Positions 54,421 to 63,482 of a stretch of DNA of 64,000 nucleotides are shown one piece after another. The first letter of the stretch is position 1; every line of letters begins with the position of its first letter. Made by a program: the position numbers and the translations under genes. Origin of the DNA: Neoconidiobolus thromboides FSU 785 (Eukaryota > Entomophthoromycota > Entomophthoromycetes > Entomophthorales > Neoconidiobolaceae); contig MU626355.1 of NCBI GenBank assembly GCA_025603075.1, positions 1-64,000 of the forward strand, written 5' to 3'. The notes beneath the pieces were generated by a model. It made no database searches and had not been told where the DNA came from. It was given only the letters and a program-made list of their open reading frames with translations.

Positions 54421-54464
54421 ACAAATGTGATAAATTAAAAATATTGGACAAGTAAATTTAGTGC

Positions 54465-54522
54465 AATTTTAATAATAATAGTAATAATAATAATAATAAT
54501 AATAGTAATAATAATAATAATA

Positions 54523-54553
<31 letters not shown>

Positions 54554-54582
54554 TAGTAATAATAATAATAATAATAATAATT
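54465..54582. repeat. (AAT)n microsatellite
   Basis: Trinucleotide AAT run with scattered AGT interruptions; the interruptions repeat with a regular spacing of several units. Confidence 0.9.
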
Positions 54583-56092
54583 ACTTTTATTTCTTTATAT
54601 AATTTTATTAATAACTTTAGAGTAAATAAGTACATTCATTATATCAATCTTTTTTTTAAATCTCGAGCCCAGTTGAGTAAGTGTTTTATTAAATAGTTTA
54701 TAGAAGAAGTTGAAATCAATATATCAACTATTATTAACAAAAATTAGATTAACTATTAATAATTATATAAAGGGTGATAAAAATTATAGTTTATTATACT
54801 TTTCTTTTAAATTTAAAGGCTGTAGGACTTTGTACTTTATTAGTTTAAGATAAAGAGGTTGAATGAGAGCCACTAAGGAAGTGTGTAGTCAAAACATGGG
54901 AGTAATTCACAGAAACAAGTGAACGAGTCCAAATTTATTAAATTTTTATTTGTTACAGTTAAATTACAAAAATAATTTAATTTAAATTAGTTATTATTTG
55001 AAAAAGATATTGATTGAGGCTCAAAAATTGAGTTCTTTTGACAACACTAATAAGGAAATTTTTCATTAAAGACGATAGTTATTAATGTGTTATTAAGTTA
55101 CAACTCACTCCGCTAAAAAATCCCATCAATTATCAAACAATTTTTTTAATATTATATATGAAATAGCTTTTTTTTTGGTTTTTATTCTGTATAAAATTAA
55201 GCAAAATCATTAATAAGATATTGAAACAAAAAACTTTTTTTATGCAAAATTTTGAAGTCAAAAGGCTCTCAAGTGTTTTATTGTTGAAAGAAGGTTGAAA
55301 TATAATTAGTAATTAAAGTTACTGGGGAAGCAATAGATAAATGTAAGAATAAGAATTAAGGGAAAGGTAAACTATTTCCACTTCTTTACATTGAAAACAA
55401 TTACAATGTCAGGTGGGTTACCTGATACATAGCTGAAACATTTTAATATCTATGTTCTCTAATATTTTTTAATTCTTAAATCACATCCCTTATTATTAGT
55501 GTATAATCAAATTAAAAATAAATTGGGTGTTAACTAAATAAAATATAAAAATCAATTTATAGTCATCAAACTTGTTTAAAAGGTTCATTATTCAATTTAT
55601 GGAGTATTTTCAAGTATGTAGTAAGGTGAGTTTACAACATTGAATATAATATTAACCTCTATTTAAAAAACTTAAAAAAACTTTAACAAGCTACAAGTGT
55701 TAGGTAAATAATTAACAAGATTGTTTAAATTTCTCATTTGTCATTTAAGTGGCGCATTTGAAAGCTATTCCTAAAAATTATCATTTAATTAATGTTTTAT
55801 TGGCTTTTTATTCAAACAAATTCTCAAGTTTGATCTCATATTTAACAAAAAATGCCTTTGTTATGCATGATAGCATGACACCTTTAAATATTATACTTTT
55901 ATTCTTTATGTTATTATCAAATTTGACTATTCCTTTCTATTTTTACTAAACTTACTATATTAAGTGGTTTACCCACCAATATTTGGAAATTTGAATGGAA
56001 AAAGTGATTCTAATAGAAATTGGTGTGCGCTTTTTATCAAACTTTAGACAATAGTTCTATTTATAAAGCGAAGCTTAATTATAGTTAATTTT

Positions 56093-56100
56093 TATATAAA
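56093..56100 (+). promoter_or_regulatory. TATA box of receptor gene at 56163
   Basis: TATATAAA followed by TAGGC, with the first base 70 bp before the start codon. Confidence 0.6.
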
Positions 56101-56162
56101 TAGGCTTATATAACTTTTTACTTTAAACTTTTCTAAAATTAAATTTTAGCTTAATTTTTTAA

Positions 56163-57074
56163 ATGGAGGATTATGACTCTCTTTTTTCAATCAACTACTT
56201 CATCATAGCTTTGGCATTCGTAGCTGTATTCTTAAATACATTTCTAATCTTTTTCTGTTTTAAAGTAAGACCGTTAGGAGCAGATTTGAAATTGATTATA
56301 GCGGTAGCCTCAGTAGAACTTTGTGCACCATTAGTAACATCTATTGATTATTTATACTACTTTATACACGGTATTAAACTTATCAAAACTGAAATGGGTT
56401 GTCAAGTGCTTGGATTTATTATAACAGGAGCTTATTATTATGAGGTTCAAATTAATGTATTTTTAGCTTTAGAAAGGTTGTGTAAAATATCCGAAATGAA
56501 ATTATCAAAATATGTATACATAATAATTCATACAAATGGATTAATTTATGTTGGATTAGCTATATATTGTGTATCACAACATTTAATGATACCATCTGCT
56601 ACTGAATTGATATGTATGTATCCTGTAGTAAACTCAACTATTGGATTGATCACCTATTACTATTTAATATTTAGTTTTCTCTTTGGAATTATGATTATCA
56701 CTTATTGCTATTATAAATTAGCTAGGAATATAACTAAGATGAAAGAATTCGTACAACTTGAAATGAACTCTAACTCTAATATAAATAGGCCTAAAAGTGA
56801 TAGAAAGTCCAGATATAATATAGTATTTATCAAGCTATATACAATTTTAGCCATTTATACTACTTGTATGTTTGGCTCCTTTTTATTTCATTTACTAGAT
56901 AGTATCCTTCATTTTGTTTATGGAAAAGTAAACGCAACTATCCTTATTATGAATCAACTTGCTGAAATTTTATTCCTTGTTGGTATTCTGGCAAACTCAA
57001 GTTTCTTCCTAATGTTACATACGGGTATTGCGAACGAAGTTAAAAAGTTTTATACTAAAGTCAGATGCTGGTAG
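56163..57074 (+). CDS. rhodopsin-like seven-helix receptor
   Basis: Intronless, 303 residues. All seven helices are intact, with the TM3 Cys (MGCQ), the loop-2 Cys (LICMYPV), ALERLCKISE after TM3, and TM7 ILANSSFFLMLHTGI. Loop 3 (KMKEFVQLEMNSNSNINRPKSDRKSRY) is nearly the same as in the minus-strand gene at 36197 (KMKEFVQLEMNSNSNINRPKCDKKSSY), while the rest of the protein is closest to the gene at 52687. This mosaic suggests exchange between paralogues. The C-terminus is KVRCW where others have NIKCW. Ligand unknown. Confidence 0.88.
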   Translation: MEDYDSLFSINYFIIALAFVAVFLNTFLIFFCFKVRPLGADLKLIIAVASVELCAPLVTSIDYLYYFIHGIKLIKTEMGCQVLGFIITGAYYYEVQINVFLALERLCKISEMKLSKYVYIIIHTNGLIYVGLAIYCVSQHLMIPSATELICMYPVVNSTIGLITYYYLIFSFLFGIMIITYCYYKLARNITKMKEFVQLEMNSNSNINRPKSDRKSRYNIVFIKLYTILAIYTTCMFGSFLFHLLDSILHFVYGKVNATILIMNQLAEILFLVGILANSSFFLMLHTGIANEVKKFYTKVRCW

Positions 57075-58248
57075 CTTAGTGAATAGTCCATATGAATTTG
57101 CTGTTTTATCTCAATTAATAAAAAAAAGTCCTTTTGTTTCACTATTTTTTATTGTTTTAACAGCAATCTTTAACATCAACTTAGACTACATAGCTAATTA
57201 CATCACTTAGCCAAGAACCTATTGTTTTTTCCACCTCACTCCACTTATTATAAAACTATTCTTCTTTCCCAAGATGTTATAAAGTACCTTTTTATTTATA
57301 CTACTAAATTAATATTCAACTATAAGGAAAGTCTATTCTTTATACTTTCTGTTTATAATGCTTTTTAATATTTTATTACTTATATGATGTTTTTTAATAA
57401 TAGATTGTTATTAATCTGTGGGAATAATTGAAATTTTATAAATAGGTAATCATGATGTAATAAACTAAAAGGAAAAACAATAATGAACTTAATACTAAAA
57501 GTACGAATTTTAAAGGAGAGATACAATGAATTATTAAAACTTATATAAGTATTATAGAAGTTCCACGAACATAGAAAAAACATCATTCTACAATATGGTA
57601 CTCTCATGGTTTAATAGCTATACTTGACAAAAGCAACTGATATCTTATTTAAATTAAACAATATTTATAATATTTTTGGTAGCGTCTTCAAAGCTTCAAC
57701 TATCTAACATTTTTGGTAAAAATAATTGTAATCTCATTTTTTTATTACTTTTTTTATAAAGATAATTAAACTTTTGTATAAATGCTATAACATAATAAAT
57801 TGGTTCCCTTTTTCAAATAAGAACACTAAATTACATTAAGCTAAATTTAAATTCCAAATAAAGTAATAAATCTCATTTTTATGAGCTATGAAATTTAGTA
57901 AGCTTTAAAAATGATAAAAATAATAGCTTTATTTTAAAATATATGGCCATTTGTTATACTAAACTTTGTAATGCTAATACTCTATTTTTAATAATAATAA
58001 CCAATTTGTATATTAAACTAATAACTTTAATGGAGTATATCAAGTAGATTTTAGTAAATAATATTAAATAAAACCAAAATCAATAGAACTATTAGTATTA
58101 GACCTTAATATTTTATTCCCCATATTTGTTAGAGGAACACATAAAGAACAAGATATACAGGCTTTTGTATCATTACTATAATAAGTACTAGTATTAGTCT
58201 TTCAGATACAAATAAGAGTTGCCTTCTATCTTTTAAAATTATATTAAG
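57075..58248. other. intergenic, nothing beyond duplicated 3' flank
   Basis: The first 270 bp are the 3' flank shared with unit A. The rest is AT-rich with no coding or repeat signal. Unlike the intact genes, no TATATAAA box is seen within 80 bp of 58249. Confidence 0.5.
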
Positions 58249-59153
58249 ATGAGTCAATCTGGATTCTTTGCATTTCTAAGTATTGCTACTATAGCCTTAA
58301 TTGCCATTACTATACTACTAAATGCTTTTTTGATTTATTTGTCTTCACGCATTAAGCCATTAACAAAAGATTTAAAATTGATCATTGCTATAGCATCTGT
58401 AGAGTACCTTGTGCCAATAGTAGTAACAATAAATATGATTTATTCTGCTGTAAAGAAGGAAAGCTTACTAGATATTGGGTTGGGTTGCCAAATCCTTGGT
58501 TTTTTACTACAGCAGCTTATTACTATGAGATCCAATTAAGTGTGTCTTTAGCCATAGAAAGGATATGTAAAGTCTTAGATATTAAATTATCAAAATATAT
58601 ACGTCCAGTAGTACATATAAATGGATTAATTTATACAGTCTTAATGATTTTATGTGGATCGCAACATTTAATGGAGGCATCTAGTTCTAAATTAATATGT
58701 ATATATCCAGTAGTTTATTCAATCATTGGATCAATTGCATATTATTATTTGCTTTCTACTTTTACTATTGGGATTTCTGTGATATCTTATTGTTATTATA
58801 GATTAGCTAAGGATATTACTGATATGAAAAATTTCGTTGAAATTAAAATATCTCCAAATCCATCCAAACTTAAAGATGACAAGCTCTCTTCTTACAAGCT
58901 AATCTCTATTAAATTATACACTATTTTGATTATATACTCTACTTGTATGTTTGGATCTATTTTGCTTTATTTTTTTGCTGGAATTTTTCAGTACGTCTAT
59001 GGAGAAGTGAATGTGACTATCCTTGTTATGAACCAGCTCGCAGAAACTTTGTTTCTTATTGGTATTTTAGCAAACTCAGGTTTACTTCTGGTATTACATA
59101 GAGGTATTGCAAATGAAGCAAAGAAAGTTTATACTTATATTAAATGTTGGTAG
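58249..59153 (+). pseudogene. rhodopsin-like receptor with a single frameshift
   Basis: A 905-bp reading frame with one interruption. The first frame (58249-58539) encodes TM1-TM2 up to LGCQILGF and then leaves the family sequence. The second frame carries on with TTAAYYYEIQLSVSLAIERICKV through TM7 and the tail (YIKCW). The switch lies at a run of six T (58500-58505) just after the conserved ILGF; the other family members have no shift there. Everything else is intact, including both class A cysteines and the E-R motif. Either a recent inactivating 1-nt indel or a homopolymer sequencing error. It is the most divergent of the near-intact copies (MSQSGFFAFL start, MEASSSKLICIYP loop). Confidence 0.8.
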
Positions 59154-60910
59154 CCAATATAAAGATATTCAATTTTTATTACTATGATAAAAACATAATT
59201 TTCCTTTTAATATTCAATATTTAATTAAACCTAATCACATCTGTTGAAAATAATCCTAACTTTACTTTGGAGCTTTTACTTGAGACATTTTGATTTTTTC
59301 ATACCCTATACTCACAACAATACAATTGTTTTTACTAGATATAAATGTTAGGCTTAGAGTACTGAATGTTTCAATATATATAATTAGATCATGATTTCTA
59401 ATCAATTATATATCAATTGGGTCAGTTTTTTAAAATTCAATACCCAAAGGATTAACTCAATTTAAACCATGTAAGCATTTTCATTCATAGTACTCAAGAG
59501 GTTAAAAAAAGTAGTTATTGGCTTATGAAAATGTACAAAACAGGGGAGTAGTCTACGAAAACAAGCTGGGAACTTACCCAAACTATTATCATATTTTGTG
59601 AACTTGTGAAAATCGTAATCTGGACTATTTACTTATTTAGTAATGTGTAACATATCTTTATTTATACACTTATTATTATTACCTGAAAAACTAGAGTTAT
59701 TGTAGGATAATTTATACAATTGCTGAAGTTCTATTGCAATCTAATTAACTGTTCATTTAGAATAAATTTTTGCTAAAATCTAAAGATTAGACAATAAAAA
59801 TAGATAAATGAATAACCAATTCTATAAATATTGTCGCAAGTTAGGTCACAATAAAGTTGCAATAATTGTATTTAAGTAGATAAGAATTTAATTTAATTTT
59901 TTTTAGTTTGATTCAGACTTAATTTTACAAAAATCATACTAAGATTTTTTATTTTGTTTTGTTATTTTGTATTTCCTTTATATAACATGAAACTTAAATT
60001 TTACTAAAAATGGAAATAAAAGAACAATTAATAGATAAGGTTATTTAACATTAAAGGTTAGTTATTTTTATAGTATTTAGATCAATTTGCCAATCCGAAT
60101 AATTAACACTGAAAGAAATTGAGTCTTGGATTTAAGTCGTTCTATATTGCTATTAAGTTTTTCATAAAATACTGTACCTCCATTTATCAAGAAAAAGCAA
60201 TGAAGCTACTGATTATAATTTTAATTTTTGTAAGTTTTAAAGAAACAATTTGTGATAAAATGAAAAATGATGATAAATAAAGTAAAAATATCTTATTATT
60301 GTGATCTTTGACTTTTACCATTCAATATTTCTCTTAAAAAGTCAAGAAACTTTCAGAACAACTCCATATAGCTTACATTGGAGGACGGAGCTGTCAACCA
60401 CTATTTAATTAAAATAATCTAAAATAAGGTCAATTATAAAATTCAATAAAATCTTTATTTATAGCAATATTGCCTAATACTTCCTATTGCTTAAGTACCA
60501 CTTGTTTTTGACTTTTTCCAGAATTGTTCCTTGCTTTACATTTTATTGGCTTCTATTTTGAAACAGTTCTTTACATTGCCAATTTTTATTTGAAACTGAA
60601 ATCATTATTGTAGATGATAGCATGAAGCCTTAAAGTATTGTAGCTTTATTCTGTATATTACTATCAAATTTTAATAAAGGATCTGTTGTCTAACATATTT
60701 GCTACATAACTAGCTTGTTTACGTAAAAAGACCTTTAAAATTTAATCAAAAATAGAATATTATAGGAAATTCAGGTGCATTGATATTTAAAAAACAAGAA
60801 TTTTTCTTCTTTTAAACTTTAAGCTATAGTTGATTATTATATAAATAGATTAATTTAATTTTTTTTACAATTTTTTTTAGAACTATTAGTTTTTACAACC
60901 TGTTTATTAA
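59154..60910. other. intergenic, weakly related to other receptor flanks
   Basis: About 1.75 kb. Near 59535 the sequence GGGGAGTAGTCTAC...AAACAAG resembles GGGAGTAATTCAC...AAACAAG at 54897. Near 60616, GATAGCATGAAGCC matches GATAGCATGACACC at 55869. This suggests an older third duplication. No gene was seen. Confidence 0.5.
60838..60845 (+). promoter_or_regulatory. TATA box of receptor gene at 60911
   Basis: TATATAAA followed by TAGATT, 66 bp upstream of the last base before the start codon, as in the paralogues. Confidence 0.6.
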
Positions 60911-61825
60911 ATGGAAGATTATGATTCTCTTTTTTCAATCAATTACCTTATCATAGGTCTAGCCTTCTTAGCAGTAATTCTAAACAGCTTTCTAATTTAT
61001 ATCTGTTTACATGTTAAGCCATTAACAAAAGATTTAAAATTAATAATAGCAGTAGCCATGGTAGAATTTTGTGCCCCATTAGTGATATCCTTAGATTATT
61101 TATATTACTTTATAGAAGGTATAAAACTTATTGATACTAAGATAGGCTGCCAAGTACTCGGATTCATTATAACAATTGCCTATTATTATGAAATTCAAAT
61201 AAATGTATTTTTAGCTTTAGAAAGGTTGTGTAAAATCTCGGAAATTGAGTTACCAAAGTATGTATATTTGATAATTCATCTAAATGGATTAAGCTTTATT
61301 GGGTTAGGAATCTACTGTGTATCACAGCATTTAATGGTACCGTCAGCCACACAACTAGTATGTATGTATCCAGTACTAAATTCAATTGTTGGAGCAGTTA
61401 CTTATTTTTATTTAATTTTTAGCTTTTTCTTTGGGATTATAATAATCTCATATTGCTATTATAAATTAGCTAGAAATATAACAAATATGAAAAAATTTGT
61501 AGAAATTGAAATGAATTGTAATTCAAACCGAGTTAAAAGTAGTAGAAATACCAAATATAATGTAGTTTTTATTAAGTTATATACGATTTTAGCTATCTAT
61601 ACTACTTGTATGTTCGGTTCCTTTTTATTTCATTTGTTAGATGGTGTATTTCATTATGTCTTTGGTAAAGTAAATGGCACTATTCTTATTATGAATCAAC
61701 TTGCTGAGATACTATTTCTTATTGGTATATTAGCAAACTCAAGTTTCTTTCTAATATTGCATACTGGTATTGCAAAAGAAGTGAAGAAGTTTTATATTAG
61801 TATTATGATGTTTTTTCATAAATAA
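60911..61825 (+). CDS. rhodopsin-like seven-helix receptor, altered C-terminus
   Basis: Intronless, 304 residues. Family sequence throughout: MEDYDSLFSIN start, KDLKLIIAVAMVEF in TM2, IGCQVLGF with the TM3 Cys, ALERLCKISEIELPK, loop-2 Cys in QLVCMYPV, TM6 IKLYTILAIYTTCMFGSFLFHLL, TM7 ILANSSFFLILHTGI. The C-terminus differs: instead of NIKCW it ends YISIMMFFHK, so the terminal Cys-Trp shared by the other copies is lost. Loop 3 is distinct (KKFVEIEMNCNSNRVKSSRNTKY). Ligand unknown. Confidence 0.88.
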   Translation: MEDYDSLFSINYLIIGLAFLAVILNSFLIYICLHVKPLTKDLKLIIAVAMVEFCAPLVISLDYLYYFIEGIKLIDTKIGCQVLGFIITIAYYYEIQINVFLALERLCKISEIELPKYVYLIIHLNGLSFIGLGIYCVSQHLMVPSATQLVCMYPVLNSIVGAVTYFYLIFSFFFGIIIISYCYYKLARNITNMKKFVEIEMNCNSNRVKSSRNTKYNVVFIKLYTILAIYTTCMFGSFLFHLLDGVFHYVFGKVNGTILIMNQLAEILFLIGILANSSFFLILHTGIAKEVKKFYISIMMFFHK

Positions 61826-62240
61826 TCATCTAATTTTTCAAAGAAAAAAAAATAAGCAAGTTTCAATTATAATATCAATTTTTGTTTTATATTTTTAATA
61901 AAATATCTTTTTTGATTATATGGGAATGTATTTTTGTGTTTAAGAATTTTGCTAATAAATTTCTCTCAAATAGTGCTTAAAAAATGGAAAAAGTAATGAA
62001 GTCAAAAAAAACACCCCCATATATTGTTTATTTGAAAAAAAATTCAAAAATGGTTGAATATCCCAAATCTATATTTTTAACATTTTAGACTTGCCCAAAA
62101 AAATAAAAAGGATTTTAATATGACTTAATAAAACAACTAATTATCAATTTTTATTTTAATGTTTTTTAAAGTAATATTGAAGTTTAAAATATAAAATTTA
62201 ATAATAATAATAAAACTATTTATATTTTTATTTCATTAAT
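61826..62240. other. convergent intergenic region with MITE copy 12
   Basis: About 415 bp between a receptor gene and a chitinase gene that converge. One dispersed repeat copy (61919-62023) lies within it. Confidence 0.55.
61919..62023 (-). repeat. MITE-like palindromic repeat, copy 12
   Basis: Starts TATGGGAATGTATTTTTGTG and ends AACACCCCCATATA, with GTTTAAGAATTTTGCTAA and GGAAAAAGTAATGAAGTC inside. It lies 93 bp from a receptor stop codon. Confidence 0.85.
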
Positions 62241-63482
62241 TCAATAACGGATGCTTTGACAAGCTTCAAGTAATTCTGCATTATAATCTGTAGTTAAATC
62301 CCAATTCATGACCCCACGAAGACCCATTTTTTTAGCATAATCTACTTTAATTTGGATAGATTTTGGATCATCATAACTAATAAATTTCTTGGTTTTCTTA
62401 TTAAATAACCAAGGTGTTTGAGTTTTATGATCAAAATATCTTTCATAACCTGAAGAAGAACATGGAGTAAATGGATCTTTCTTTAAAATATCTTGACGTA
62501 AATTTTTATATTGATAATAACCACCATAAGCTAATGGAGCTGGACATAATTTACTTACTTCTTTAACATCTGAAGCATCTCCTTGTGGAATTACACTTTC
62601 TGCTGGATGAACTAAAGTATTGGAATTTCTAGTTATATCTCTTAATGTAGTTTTAGCTCGTCCATAAAAAGCTAAACCACCACAAAGTTTATTGAGTGGG
62701 AAACCAGCTTTATTCCATGCCTCAATTGAAGAGGCAAATGATCCTTGATCATTAATAGAATACAATGGGGCATTAGGACCAGTACTATTACCACCATTAC
62801 TAATATCATAAGCCATAATATTAATAAAATCAAAATATTTAGCAAATTCACTAACATCATTCATTGGTTTACCATCAGGTCCATCAAATGGTTCTACTCT
62901 TACTGCAGCAGTTAGTAATTTTCGATTATGTGGGAATTCTTTATCTAATGCACATCTTAATTCCTTTAACAATTCTAAATAATTTTTAGAATCCTCTTTT
63001 GAATAAATATTACACAAATCTCCTTTTCTTCCTGGATACTCCCAATCAATATCAATTCCATCTAAATCCCATTCTGTTTGTTCAGCATCTTCTTTTTTAG
63101 TATTCTTTCTTAAAAATTTTATAGCATTATTAATGAAAGATGTACGGTATTCTTTTTTAGTTACTATCTTAGAAAAAGTTTGGCTTCCAGTCCATCCACC
63201 TAATGAGATCAAGGTCTTTACATTATGTTGTTTAGCCAATTTAGTCAAATTACGTAAGTGTGGACCATCATAATAAATATCAAAGCCGATATCGGTTAAA
63301 TTGGTTAGCTTTGTTAAAGTACCAAAAGCATAATTAATATGAGTTAATTTATTGTATTGAATTTGATCAGGTGTCATCTTTCCCCAAGGTACATAGTAAC
63401 CTAATACCACTTTATCATTACCATTACATAAGACTTGAGTAGTCAAGGTTAGCAATCCTAACAATAGAGTATTGAATTGCAT
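62241..63482 (-). CDS. GH18 chitinase, secreted
   Basis: Intronless, 413 residues. The signal peptide is MQFNTLLLGLLTLTTQVLC. GH18 barrel: VVLGYYVPWG, LTHINYAFG, SLGGWTGSQTF, catalytic DGIDIDWE at 141-148 with proton donor Glu148, INIMAYDISNGG, GLAFYGRAK, NWDLTTDYNAELL. No linker or binding module. The middle (about residues 50-215) is almost identical to the chitinase at 39241 at both protein and DNA level. The first 45 residues and the last 180 are much more different and in places are closer to the chitinase at 40535 (DKVVLGYYVPWGK, KKMGLRGVMNWD versus KKKNLRGVMYWD). A TATATAAAA box is about 95 bp upstream. Confidence 0.93.
   Translation of the reverse strand: MQFNTLLLGLLTLTTQVLCNGNDKVVLGYYVPWGKMTPDQIQYNKLTHINYAFGTLTKLTNLTDIGFDIYYDGPHLRNLTKLAKQHNVKTLISLGGWTGSQTFSKIVTKKEYRTSFINNAIKFLRKNTKKEDAEQTEWDLDGIDIDWEYPGRKGDLCNIYSKEDSKNYLELLKELRCALDKEFPHNRKLLTAAVRVEPFDGPDGKPMNDVSEFAKYFDFINIMAYDISNGGNSTGPNAPLYSINDQGSFASSIEAWNKAGFPLNKLCGGLAFYGRAKTTLRDITRNSNTLVHPAESVIPQGDASDVKEVSKLCPAPLAYGGYYQYKNLRQDILKKDPFTPCSSSGYERYFDHKTQTPWLFNKKTKKFISYDDPKSIQIKVDYAKKMGLRGVMNWDLTTDYNAELLEACQSIRY

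Larger units (their letters stand above)
53593..56162. other. intergenic between tandem receptor copies
   Basis: Contains the 3' flank of unit A, a slightly GC-richer patch at 54110-54420 with a possible transposon remnant, an (AAT)n tract at 54465-54582, and from about 55445 the 5' flank of unit B. No intact gene was seen. Confidence 0.55.
55445..57345 (+). repeat. tandem duplication unit B (receptor at 56163 with flanks)
   Basis: Homologous to 51570-54090 through the 5' flank, gene and 3' flank, but without the ~430-bp insertion carrying the inverted-repeat element. Start codons of the two units are 3476 bp apart. Confidence 0.65.

Noticed and set aside
54435-54635. Ile-rich minus-strand frame
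   Set aside because: Translation of an (AAT)n microsatellite.
58498-58512. A possible 14-nt intron (GT...AG) to repair the receptor frameshift
   Set aside because: Far shorter than the 43-60 nt introns in this genome and it would delete conserved TM3 residues; a T-run indel is simpler.
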